From Pseudoprimorskyibacter insulae (GTDB taxonomy: Bacteria; Pseudomonadota; Alphaproteobacteria; Rhodobacterales; Rhodobacteraceae), in contig NZ_OMOJ01000006.1 of NCBI RefSeq assembly GCF_900302505.1, forward strand, positions 83,216 through 147,215: a stretch of 64,000 nt of DNA, read 5' to 3'. Numbering within the stretch: position 1 is the stretch's first letter; every line of letters starts with the position of its first letter. Shown one piece after another: positions 26,772 to 35,362 of this stretch. Below the pieces are notes generated by a model that ran no database searches, was not told where the DNA came from, and was given only the letters and a program-made list of their open reading frames with translations. The position numbers and the translations under genes were made by a program.

Positions 26772-27908
26772 ATGGCAGGCAACAGCGGCGGCCCCTGGGG
26801 CGGCGGAGGCGGAAACAGCAACGGTGGCAACCGTGGCAATTCCGGCGGTGGCAACAACGGCGGCGGACGTCGTCCGGGGGAAGACCCGCAGATCCCAGAG
26901 ATCGACGAGTTGGTCAAAAAAGGCCAAGAGCGTCTGCGCGTTCTGGTGGGCGGTGGCGGCGGTGGTCGCGGATCGTCCTCGGGCGGCGGTTCGGGCGGTC
27001 CGGGCTTTACGCGTGGCACCATCGCGCTGGGCGCATTGGCCGCTGTCGGTCTTTGGGCTTTCAGCAGCTTTTATACGGTCAAGCCCGAAGAACAGTCGGT
27101 TGAACTGTTCCTTGGCGAATATTACTCGACCGGCAATCCTGGTCTGAACTTCGCGCCTTGGCCCTTCGTCACCGCCGAAGTGATCCCGGTTACGCGCGAA
27201 CAGACCGAAGACATCGGTGTGGGCGGTCGCGGCAGCGACGCGGGTCTGATGCTGACGGGGGACGAAAATATCGTTGATATTGATTTCCAGGTTGTCTGGA
27301 ACATCAATGACCCGGCCAAGTATCTGTTTAACCTGCGTGATCCGCGCATGACCATTCGCGCTGTGTCTGAATCGGCGATGCGCGAAATCATCGCTCAGTC
27401 CGAATTGGCGCCGATCCTGAACCGCGATCGTGGTTCAATTGCCAGCCGTTTGCAGGACCTGATTCAATCGACGCTGAACAGCTATGACAGCGGCGTGAAC
27501 GTGGTGCGTGTGAACTTCGACAAGGCCGACCCGCCCGAGCAGGTCATCAGCGCCTTCCGCGAAGTACAGGCTGCGGAACAGGAACGCGACCGTTTGGAAA
27601 AGCAGGCTGACGCCTATGCCAACCGGATCGTTGCCGAAGCCCGCGGTGAAGCCGCGCAGGTTATGGAAGAGGCCGAAGGCTATCGCGCCCGCGTCGTGAA
27701 TGAGGCCGAGGGTGAAGCCAGCCGTTTCCGCGCTGTTCTGACCGAATACCAAAAGGCACCCGATGTGACGCGCAAGCGTCTTTATCTGGAAACGATGGAA
27801 AACGTTCTCGGCAGCGTCGACAAGATTATCATTGATGACAAGGCCGAAGGCGGGCAGGGCGTCGTGCCCTATCTGCCGCTGAACGAACTGCGCCGGGGGA
27901 GCAACTGA
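26772..27908 (+). CDS. hflK: FtsH protease activity modulator HflK
   Basis: 378 aa with the start at ATG 26772 (GGAAGGA ribosome site); upstream in-frame starts are less well supported. The Gly/Asn-rich N-terminus (GGPWGGGGGNSNGGNRGN) is followed by one membrane helix (about residues 80-98), the SPFH/band-7 domain (YTVKPEEQSVELFLGEY), and a coiled coil rich in Glu/Ala/Arg (QAAEQERDRLEKQADAYANR). With HflC it forms the large membrane cage that surrounds FtsH. Its stop overlaps the hflC start (TGATG). Confidence 0.96.
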   Translation: MAGNSGGPWGGGGGNSNGGNRGNSGGGNNGGGRRPGEDPQIPEIDELVKKGQERLRVLVGGGGGGRGSSSGGGSGGPGFTRGTIALGALAAVGLWAFSSFYTVKPEEQSVELFLGEYYSTGNPGLNFAPWPFVTAEVIPVTREQTEDIGVGGRGSDAGLMLTGDENIVDIDFQVVWNINDPAKYLFNLRDPRMTIRAVSESAMREIIAQSELAPILNRDRGSIASRLQDLIQSTLNSYDSGVNVVRVNFDKADPPEQVISAFREVQAAEQERDRLEKQADAYANRIVAEARGEAAQVMEEAEGYRARVVNEAEGEASRFRAVLTEYQKAPDVTRKRLYLETMENVLGSVDKIIIDDKAEGGQGVVPYLPLNELRRGSN

Positions 27909-28783
27909 TGAAAAAGACGACCTATCTTTTGCCCGCCGTCTTTGTGGCGCTGATTATCGCGCTGTCGTCTGTGTTCATCGTGGATGAACGTGAACGCGCG
28001 TTGGTGCTTCAGTTTGGCCGCGTTGTCGCCGTCAAGGAAGATCCTGGGCTGGCATTCAAGATCCCGCTTATTCAGGAAGTCGTGCGTTACGACGACCGTA
28101 TCCTCAGCCGCGATATCGACCCGCTTGAGGTCACACCGCTGGATGACCGCCGCTTGGTCGTTGATGCCTTCGCGCGCTATCGCATCCAAGACGTGAACCA
28201 GTTCCGTCAGGCCGTGGGTGTGGGCGGCATTCCGGCGGCGGAAAGCCGTCTGGATTCGATCCTGCGTTCGCAAACCCGTGAAGTTCTGGGTTCGGTGTCG
28301 TCCAACGATATCCTAAGTTCGGATCGTGCGGCGCTGATGCTTCGTATCCGCAACGGGGCCGTCAAAGACGCGACCTCGCTGGGGATTGAAATCATTGACG
28401 TTCGTTTGAAGCGCACCGACCTGCCGCGCGAAAACCTGGACGCGACTTTTGCCCGGATGCGCGCCGAACGTGAACGTGAAGCCGCTGACGAAATCGCCCG
28501 TGGTAACGAAGCCGCGCAGCGTGTTCGTGCTCAGGCCGACCGGACGCAGGTGGAAATCGTGTCGGACGCCAACCGCGAGAGCGAGATCATCCGAGGCGAA
28601 GCCGACGCATTGCGCAACGGGATCTTTGCCGATGCCTTTGGCGCGGATGCGGAGTTCTTCGAATTCTACCGTTCGCTGTCGGCCTACGAAAAAGCGCTGA
28701 AGGGCGAGAATTCGACCATGGTGATTTCGCCGGATAGCGAATTCTTCAACTATCTCAAATCGGCGAACGGCGCCGGTCGGTGA
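27908..28783 (+). CDS. hflC: Protease modulator HflC
   Basis: 291 aa with an N-terminal membrane anchor (residues 5-22, YLLPAVFVALIIALSSVFIV). The SPFH domain (ERALVLQFGRVVAVKEDPGLAFKIP) is followed by a coiled coil and the conserved TMVISPDSEFFNYL ending. Translationally coupled to hflK upstream and, through a GTGA overlap, to the DUF2065 gene downstream. Confidence 0.97.
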   Translation: MKKTTYLLPAVFVALIIALSSVFIVDERERALVLQFGRVVAVKEDPGLAFKIPLIQEVVRYDDRILSRDIDPLEVTPLDDRRLVVDAFARYRIQDVNQFRQAVGVGGIPAAESRLDSILRSQTREVLGSVSSNDILSSDRAALMLRIRNGAVKDATSLGIEIIDVRLKRTDLPRENLDATFARMRAEREREAADEIARGNEAAQRVRAQADRTQVEIVSDANRESEIIRGEADALRNGIFADAFGADAEFFEFYRSLSAYEKALKGENSTMVISPDSEFFNYLKSANGAGR

Positions 28784-28971
28784 TCGCTGATCTGGCCACG
28801 GCCATCGGGATTGTCCTGATTTTCGAGGGGCTGGTGTTCGCACTGGCCCCTTCGTACATCGAACGTATGCTAGAGGCCCTGCGCCTGCTGCCAGAAGAGG
28901 CGTTGCGCCTGTTGGGGCTGCTATCTGCAATAACGGGTTTGGCCATGCTCTGGGCCGTCTACGCGCTGTAA
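28780..28971 (+). CDS. DUF2065 (YjeT-like) small membrane protein
   Basis: 63 aa with a GTG start at 28780 overlapping the hflC stop (GTGA). Two hydrophobic helices (residues 4-24 and 40-62) flank an amphipathic YIERMLEALRLLPEEALRLLG. DUF2065 proteins follow hflC in many proteobacteria. Role unknown, presumably an accessory to the HflKC complex. Confidence 0.88.
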   Translation: MIADLATAIGIVLIFEGLVFALAPSYIERMLEALRLLPEEALRLLGLLSAITGLAMLWAVYAL

Positions 28972-29114
28972 CCTCTTCACCTTTCGCTCACATCTGCTTG
29001 ATATTTGGAAATCAGGTCTTTCGTGTTGCTCAATCGCACCTATGTCTGCGACACTGGATCGAGGCAGGGGCAATAGGTGCCCGTGAAGTCCTCCGAACAA
29101 GCAAGGAGAGAGAC

Positions 29115-30581
29115 TTGAAACCCTTATCACTCGCATTGACGCGCGATCACGCCACGCCTTTGCGCATGTTCTGGCTGACGACCTTGTCGATGGTGCTGAT
29201 CGTGTCGCAGTCGCTTTCGGTGGATGCACGCGGCGCACCTGAAAGTTTCGCGGATCTGGCCGAAAAAATCAGCCCCGCCGTGGTCAACATCACCACCTCC
29301 ACCACGGTCGAAGGCCGCACCGGCCCGCAGGGCATTGTGCCCGAAGGATCACCGTTTGAGGATTTCTTCCGCGATTTCCAAGACCGCAATGGTCAAAACC
29401 AGGACCGCCCGCGCCGGTCGTCGGCATTGGGGTCGGGCTTTGTGATCTCGGAAGACGGGTTCGTTGTCACCAACAATCACGTGATTGAAGGCGCAGACGA
29501 AATCACCATCGAGTTTTTCTCGGGCGAGGAACTGCCGGCCACGGTGGTTGGCACCGATCCCAAGACCGATATCGCGCTGCTGAAGGTGGACACCGAAACC
29601 GCGCTGTCCTTCGTCAATTTCGGTAATAGTGACAACGCCCGCGTCGGCGATTGGGTTATGGCCATGGGCAACCCGCTGGGACAGGGTTTTTCCGTCTCGG
29701 CCGGGATCGTCTCGGCCCGCAACCGCGCCCTGAGCGGCACCTATGACGATTACATCCAGACCGACGCTGCCATCAACCGCGGCAACTCGGGCGGTCCGCT
29801 GTTCAACATGGACGGTGATGTGATCGGCGTGAACACCGCAATCCTGTCGCCCAACGGCGGCTCGATCGGGATCGGGTTCTCGATGGCGTCCAACGTTGTC
29901 ACCAAGGTAGTGGACCAACTGAAGGAATTCGGTGAAACCCGCCGCGGCTGGCTGGGCGTGCGCATTCAGGATGTGACGGCAGACGTTGCCGAAGCGCTGG
30001 GTCTGGCCTCGGCCTCGGGCGTGCTTGTCTCGGATGTGCCTGATGGTCCGGCGAAAGATGCCGGGATGCTGGCCGGTGACGTGATCACCAAGTTCGATGG
30101 CGTGGATGTCAGTGATACGCGCGGTCTGGTGCGTCAGGTGGGCAACACCACCGTTGGCAAAGCTGTCCGCGTGGTCGTGAACCGCAGCGGCGCAACCGAA
30201 ACGCTGCTGGTCACGCTGGGCCGCCGCGAAGAGGCAGAGGCCGTGCCGGTTGTTGCCCCGATGGAAGAACCCGCACCGGAAACCAGCACCATTCTGGGAA
30301 TGGAGCTGAGCCCGGTGACCGAAGATCTGCGCACGGAAATGGATCTGGGCGCATCGGTCAAAGGTCTGGTTGTCACGAACATCGACGAAATGGCCGAAGC
30401 CTACACCAAAGGCCTGCGTGCCGGTGACGTGATCACCGAAGCCGGTCAAAGCCAGGTTCTGACGGTTGAAGATCTGGAAAACCGGATCACCGAAGCCAAG
30501 GAACAGGGCCGCAAATCGCTGCTGCTTCTGGTGCGCCGCGCCGGGGATGCCCGCTTTGTCGCGCTGGGGATCGAAGAGTAA
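29115..30581 (+). CDS. degP: Periplasmic Do-family serine protease/chaperone
   Basis: 488 aa. TTG at 29115 is the likely start because AAGGAG lies exactly 6 bases upstream; the next Met (29166) has no such site. The signal/anchor is MFWLTTLSMVLIVSQSLSVDA. The trypsin-like domain has the catalytic triad His in VVTNNHVIEGA, Asp in KTDIALLKV and Ser in NRGNSGGPLF. Two PDZ domains follow (about residues 270-360 and 390-480). It degrades or refolds misfolded envelope proteins. Position after hflK-hflC-DUF2065 forms an envelope quality-control cluster, separated by 143 bases that probably hold its own promoter. Confidence 0.94.
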   Translation: MKPLSLALTRDHATPLRMFWLTTLSMVLIVSQSLSVDARGAPESFADLAEKISPAVVNITTSTTVEGRTGPQGIVPEGSPFEDFFRDFQDRNGQNQDRPRRSSALGSGFVISEDGFVVTNNHVIEGADEITIEFFSGEELPATVVGTDPKTDIALLKVDTETALSFVNFGNSDNARVGDWVMAMGNPLGQGFSVSAGIVSARNRALSGTYDDYIQTDAAINRGNSGGPLFNMDGDVIGVNTAILSPNGGSIGIGFSMASNVVTKVVDQLKEFGETRRGWLGVRIQDVTADVAEALGLASASGVLVSDVPDGPAKDAGMLAGDVITKFDGVDVSDTRGLVRQVGNTTVGKAVRVVVNRSGATETLLVTLGRREEAEAVPVVAPMEEPAPETSTILGMELSPVTEDLRTEMDLGASVKGLVVTNIDEMAEAYTKGLRAGDVITEAGQSQVLTVEDLENRITEAKEQGRKSLLLLVRRAGDARFVALGIEE

Positions 30582-30603
30582 TTCCCGGTTCGAACGAATA
30601 CAG

Positions 30604-30630
30604 AAAAGGGCGCCCTAGGGCGCCCTTTTT
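30604..30630. terminator. Bidirectional terminator after degP
   Basis: Perfect palindrome AAAGGGCGCCC-TA-GGGCGCCCTTT with a trailing T-run. It separates two convergent genes. Confidence 0.9.
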
Positions 30631-30636
30631 CGTGGC

Positions 30637-31422
30637 CTATTCAGCGGCCAATTGCCTGTGTGCGCCAGACAGGCTTTGCGCTTGCCGCCAAAGGGCAAAG
30701 CGCGGATCGTGTTCGCTATAGGTGCAATCGCTCAGGCGGATGCGGCGGCCCTGCGGGACCGGGCGTTTCAGGTACAGGCCGGGATGCAGCGGTATCGGCA
30801 GACCTTCGTGAAAATCATAGGGTCGGTTGGCCTCGGGCGCTTCGTGATGGGCTTTCATCATCGCCGGGGTCAGCGCCGTTCCGGCAGGCAAATCATCGGC
30901 GGCATAGGCCGTCTGCGGCCCGGTCTGCGCCAGCGCCAGATCGCTTGGCCCCGATGGCAGGCAGGCGCGGGCCAACGCGGCCTCGGGCGCCTCATCGACG
31001 CCAGGGCAGGTCAGCCGAGCCCCCGACTGCGCGGCCAACTGGGCCAGCCACTGGCCATAAAGCGTCAGCGTGTCGGGTTGAACCACCAGAACCGATATCC
31101 CACGTTCCAGCGCGGCCGCTGCCGATAGGGCGGCCTCAAAGGGGGTGTCTGTGGTCTCGATCAGCAGATCCGCCGCAATGGTTTGGGCCAGCAACGCCGG
31201 ATCGCTGCAATGCGCCACCTGTCCGCAATCATGGGCCAGCCTGATTTCATGAACATCGGTTGCTTGCCGAAGCGGCACGCCAAGCGCCTCGGCCAAGGTT
31301 CCGGCAACCGCAATACCGCTCAGGGCGATGTCATCGCTTTGGCTGATGGCGGCCAGATAGGCCGGTGCCAGTTTGGAGCCAAGACCAATCAATGCGACGC
31401 TGCGCTGGTGCTGGTTTTGCAT
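30637..31422 (-). CDS. Rossmann-fold protein with C-terminal SAF-like domain
   Basis: 261 aa with the start at ATG 31422 (GAGGAGG ribosome site six bases upstream). The N-terminal half resembles an NAD(P)-binding dehydrogenase domain (SVALIGLGSKLAPAYLAAIS), and the C-terminal part (YAADDLPAGTALTPAMMKAHHE, then LKRPVPQGRRIRLSDC) resembles a SAF domain. The combination recalls the COG4091 homoserine-dehydrogenase-like/SAF proteins, but this one is much shorter (those are about 430 aa) and the glycine motif is degraded (GLGSKLA). The catalytic role is therefore uncertain. It has no obvious operon partner. Confidence 0.6.
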   Translation of the reverse strand: MQNQHQRSVALIGLGSKLAPAYLAAISQSDDIALSGIAVAGTLAEALGVPLRQATDVHEIRLAHDCGQVAHCSDPALLAQTIAADLLIETTDTPFEAALSAAAALERGISVLVVQPDTLTLYGQWLAQLAAQSGARLTCPGVDEAPEAALARACLPSGPSDLALAQTGPQTAYAADDLPAGTALTPAMMKAHHEAPEANRPYDFHEGLPIPLHPGLYLKRPVPQGRRIRLSDCTYSEHDPRFALWRQAQSLSGAHRQLAAE

Positions 31423-31502
31423 GTTGAACCTCCTCGGGATGCGCAAAGGCTGATTGCGCAACTATGAGGAGATTTTCGGGCAGACCCGTGCCGAAAGCGG
31501 GG

Positions 31503-32036
31503 TTATTGGTCTGATTTTGGCGGAATCAGGATGGCCAGAACGCCCAGATCCCGCGCGGTATCCATCGAAAGCTGGTCGCTGTTCAGCCCTTGGCGCTGCT
31601 GGTAATGCAAGATCGCGTCGCGGGTCGGCTTGTCCATCTGGCCGTTGATCCGGCCTTTGTAATAGCCCCGCGCGAATAGGGCGCGTTGCAGCGTGGCAAT
31701 GAATTGCGGCGTCTGTTGATCGGGGCAGGGGGTCTGAAAGCGGATCTCGCTGCGCGGCTTGACCACTTTGGGCACCGGTTGATTGCGATAGACCGGCGGC
31801 GTGACAACGCGGCCATCGGCGGCGCGTTCGGCCTGCACCACCTGCACCTGGCCCATGACATAGCCGTATTCGGCAGGCACCACCTTGCTGGCCCAACAGA
31901 CTGCACCTGTGGCGGTCGGCTGCGTTTCGGTCTGCGCGGGCTCTGCCGTTGCGGCGGGCGCAGTGGTGGCGGCAGGCTGGTCGCAGGCGCTCAGGGCGAT
32001 GAAGGCCAGACAGGCCAGTGTGTAGTGCTTGGTCAT
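31503..32036 (-). CDS. Lipoprotein with C-terminal peptidoglycan-binding domain
   Basis: 177 aa. The lipobox LAFIALSAC gives Cys18 as the lipidated residue, followed by a Pro/Ala/Thr linker. Residues about 110-170 form a PG_binding_1 module (QFIATLQRALFARGYYKGRINGQ, then TRDAILHYQQRQGL). Probably an outer-membrane lipoprotein contacting the cell wall. It has no recognised enzymatic domain. It ends 81 bases past the start of the SAF-domain gene. Confidence 0.78.
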   Translation of the reverse strand: MTKHYTLACLAFIALSACDQPAATTAPAATAEPAQTETQPTATGAVCWASKVVPAEYGYVMGQVQVVQAERAADGRVVTPPVYRNQPVPKVVKPRSEIRFQTPCPDQQTPQFIATLQRALFARGYYKGRINGQMDKPTRDAILHYQQRQGLNSDQLSMDTARDLGVLAILIPPKSDQ

Positions 32037-32071
32037 GAACTGCTCGTGCCAGTTTCGGCTTGGCGCAGACC

Positions 32072-32464
32072 TTAACCGGTTTGCCCCGTTTGGGAAAGCG
32101 CCTCTGACGGGCGGAGCAATTCATCCAACATGGGCGAGATATCTTCGACCAGTTCGGCAATGATATGCGTCACGCCATTTTCGCGCTGAAGCCGCCCCGT
32201 CACGCGCAGCAGCCGCCCGGCAATCACCGCCCGGCGAAACCGTTCGTATAAGGTGCGCCAGACGATGATATTCACCACGCCGGTTTCATCCTCCAGCGTC
32301 AGAAAGATCACCCCCTTGGCGGTTCCGGGGCGCTGACGCAGGATCACCAGCCCTGCCACGGCCACACGCGCACCCTGCGGCGGCTCGCCCAATCGGGCGG
32401 CCATAAGACAGGACGGGGGCCGGGGCCAAGTGTCATAAGCTGGGCGCTGCATGAGAACAAACAT
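32072..32464 (-). pseudogene. dnaE2: Remnant of error-prone DNA polymerase DnaE2 (C-terminal OB domain only)
   Basis: About 110 residues match the C-terminal OB-fold end of DnaE2/ImuC: GARVAVAGLVILRQRPGTAK, then GVIFLTLEDETGVVNIIVW and GRLLRVTGRLQRENGVTHI. Intact DnaE2 is about 1,000-1,100 aa and normally follows imuA-imuB. Here the frame upstream of residue ~30 loses similarity and runs into the ferredoxin promoter region. No imuA/imuB or polymerase PHP domain is present. It could be expressed from ATG 32464 or 32452 as an orphan OB protein, but a decayed remnant is more likely. Confidence 0.75.
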
Positions 32465-32500
32465 AGAACTAACGCAAAATTGAGTCCAGCATGACTGTAA

Positions 32501-32892
<392 letters not shown>

Positions 32893-32893
<1 letters not shown>

Positions 32894-33777
32894 TGGCCGG
32901 CAAGGCGCGGCACGTTCTGTTGCGCGCCTGCCGCGCGACGGCCCGCCGCGCCGGGCCAGTGTTGGGCTTTTGGCTGGCGGCGCTTGCCGCCACCGCCTCG
33001 GCGGACTGCCCGCCCGATCACCTGGTGCAGCCGATGGCAGGGCGTAGCGCGGCTGCCTCGGTCGCCAATCAACATGACCGGGGCCTGCATGCCCCTTGGG
33101 CCGAGGCCAGCGCCCAGCTATCGCTGACCGCCGCTTTGGCCGTCCCAACGGATGAATATGGCCACGGCATTCTGGGCGATCTGCGCGATGCCAAAGCGCT
33201 GATCATCACGCTGGGCGATCCTGCCACGAACCGCATCGCTTGCCCTGCGCGGGTCTCGCTCCCAAAAGGCGAGGTGTTCGAAGACATCGCCCCGCGCCTT
33301 GCGGATCTGACCGGCGATGGCCTGCCAGAGATCATCACCGTTCAATCGAGCATCCAGTCCGGTGCCCGCCTTGTCATCTACGATGCCCAAGGCACGCTTC
33401 TGGCCGCGACCAAACCCATCGGCCGTCGCAACCGCTGGCTGGCCCCGATTGGCGTCGCGGATTTCGACGGCGATGGTGCCCCCGATATAGCCTATATCGA
33501 TCGTCCGCATCTGGCCAAGCGCCTGACCGTTTGGCGCTGGCAAAGCGGCAAGCTGACCCCAATGCCGCCCCTGGACGGGGTGACCAATCACCAAATCGGT
33601 TGGGCCTTCATCGCAGGCGGCATCCGCAATTGCGGCCCATCCCCAGAACTCATCCTGTCCGATGGCAACTGGCGCAATACCCTTGCCATAAAATGGTCCG
33701 GCACTGGCTGGTCCACCAAAACGCTGGCCACCCACGCCACGCCCGCAAGTTTAGCCCAAGCCCTGACATGTCCCTGA
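32893..33777 (+). CDS. Secreted VCBS/FG-GAP-like repeat protein
   Basis: 294 aa with the start at ATG 32893, overlapping the ferredoxin stop. The frame is open further upstream only as an overlap of the ferredoxin gene. Sec signal: basic start, then GPVLGFWLAALAATASADC. The mature part contains two FG-GAP/VCBS-like calcium motifs (DLTGDGLPEIITVQS and DFDGDGAPDIAYID), suggesting a small beta-propeller. Conserved Cys residues could form disulfides. The tight coupling to a ferredoxin gene is unexplained. Function unknown. Confidence 0.72.
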
Positions 33778-33778
33778 G

Positions 33779-33852
33779 TATTTTCTGACCAGAAATATTC
33801 CTCGGGGGGTGAATGCGCCGCAGGCGCAGAGGGGGGCAGACAGCCCCCCTTT
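33779..33852 (+). repeat. Dispersed intergenic repeat, family A, copy 2
   Basis: TATTTTCTGACCAGAAATAT, then TCCTCGGGGGG, a GCGCCGCAGGCGC hairpin and GGGGGGCAGACAGCCCCCC. It starts right after the stop of the FG-GAP protein gene. See 8291-8351 and 51608-51667. Confidence 0.75.
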
Positions 33853-33949
33853 CACGTCGGGCCGCGCAGCGGTTCGAAAGAATTATGCAAAAGACAACAG
33901 GCGCAGGGTTTCCCCTACGCCTGCCAAACAGGTCGCAATCCAACCGCGT

Positions 33950-35218
33950 TTACCCTTTCAAGGCACGCCAACCGATGTCGCGGCGGCAGAAGCCTGTGGG
34001 CCACTCGACGGTATCGACCAGCGCATAGGCGCGGTCCGCGGCCTCTTGCAAGGAGGCCCCGCGCGCGGTGGCGTTCAGCACACGGCCGCCATTCGCCGTG
34101 ATCTTGCCGTCCACCTGCTTTGTGCCAGCATGGAACATCACATTGAAACTGTCCTCGGGCAGGGCGTTCAGCCCGCCAATTTCGGCCCCCTTGGCATAGC
34201 TGCCGGGATAGCCTTCGGCGGCAATCACCACGGTCATCGCATGGTCATCGGCCCAAGTGACCTGAGCATCCGCCAAACGCCCTTCGGCGCAGGCCTGCAT
34301 CAGGTCCAGCGCCTGCGCGCCAAGGCGCAGCATCAGCACCTGACATTCGGGATCACCAAAGCGGACGTTGTATTCCACCAGACGGGGCTGGCCGTCCTTG
34401 ATCATCAAACCCGCGTAAAGCACGCCGGAATAGGGCATGCCGCGCTTGGCCATTTCGGCCATGGTCGGGCGGATGATTTCATCCATCGCCTTTTGTGCGA
34501 TCTCATCGGTCAGCACAGGCGCGGGCGAATAGGCGCCCATGCCGCCGGTGTTCGGACCGGTGTCACCTTCGCCCACGCGCTTGTGGTCTTGGGCCGTGCC
34601 GATCGGCAGGCAGGTTTCGCCATCCACGAGGATGAAAAAACTCGCCTCTTCGCCGGTCATGAACTCTTCGATCACCACTTCGGCGCCCGCCGCCCCAAAG
34701 GCCCCGCCGAACATGTCGTCCAGCGCGGCCAGCGCCTCGTCCAGCGTTTCGGGGATGATCACGCCTTTACCGGCGGCCAGCCCATCGGCCTTGATGACCA
34801 GCGGCATGCCCTGTTCGGTCACATAGGCTTTGGCCGAGGCCAGATCGGTGAAATGTGCATAGCCTGCGGTGGGCGCGCTTGCCGCATCGCAGATTTCCTT
34901 GGTAAAACTCTTCGACGCTTCCAGCCGCGCTGCCGCCGCCGAAGGGCCAAACACGGTCAGGCCCGCCTCGCGCAGTCGGTCGGCCACACCGGCGGCCAAG
35001 GGCGCTTCGGGGCCGATGATGACCATGTCGATGGCGTTCTCTTCGCAGAAGCCCGCAACCACGCCGCCGTCTTCGGTATCCAGCGCCGCGCATTCGGCGA
35101 TCTGCGCAATCCCGGCATTGCCCGGCGCGACGATCAGCTTGTCGCATTTGGGGTTCTGCATCACGGCCCAAGCCAGTGCATGTTCGCGTCCGCCGCTACC
35201 AAGGATGAGAATGTTCAT
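33950..35218 (-). CDS. purD: Phosphoribosylamine-glycine ligase
   Basis: 422 aa, full length. The N-terminal MNILILGSGGREHALAWAV is diagnostic of GAR synthetase. The ATP-grasp region includes VIKADGLAAGKGVI and EEFMTGEEASFFILVDG, and the metal-binding VEYNVRFGDPECQ. It performs the second step of purine synthesis. It stands alone and is convergent with the FG-GAP gene, with a family A repeat between them. Confidence 0.97.
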   Translation of the reverse strand: MNILILGSGGREHALAWAVMQNPKCDKLIVAPGNAGIAQIAECAALDTEDGGVVAGFCEENAIDMVIIGPEAPLAAGVADRLREAGLTVFGPSAAAARLEASKSFTKEICDAASAPTAGYAHFTDLASAKAYVTEQGMPLVIKADGLAAGKGVIIPETLDEALAALDDMFGGAFGAAGAEVVIEEFMTGEEASFFILVDGETCLPIGTAQDHKRVGEGDTGPNTGGMGAYSPAPVLTDEIAQKAMDEIIRPTMAEMAKRGMPYSGVLYAGLMIKDGQPRLVEYNVRFGDPECQVLMLRLGAQALDLMQACAEGRLADAQVTWADDHAMTVVIAAEGYPGSYAKGAEIGGLNALPEDSFNVMFHAGTKQVDGKITANGGRVLNATARGASLQEAADRAYALVDTVEWPTGFCRRDIGWRALKG

Positions 35219-35362
35219 GCGCGTGACCTTTTTGCCGGAAAATCTGCCGGTTCCTTAGTGCCAAGGCCGCTGTAACGCAAGCGCCGCCCCATGCCTGCTT
35301 GGTTGCGGTTTCCTCTGGCGCGGCGGCGGGCTAGGGTGGGGCAAATCACTGATGGGGCCTAT

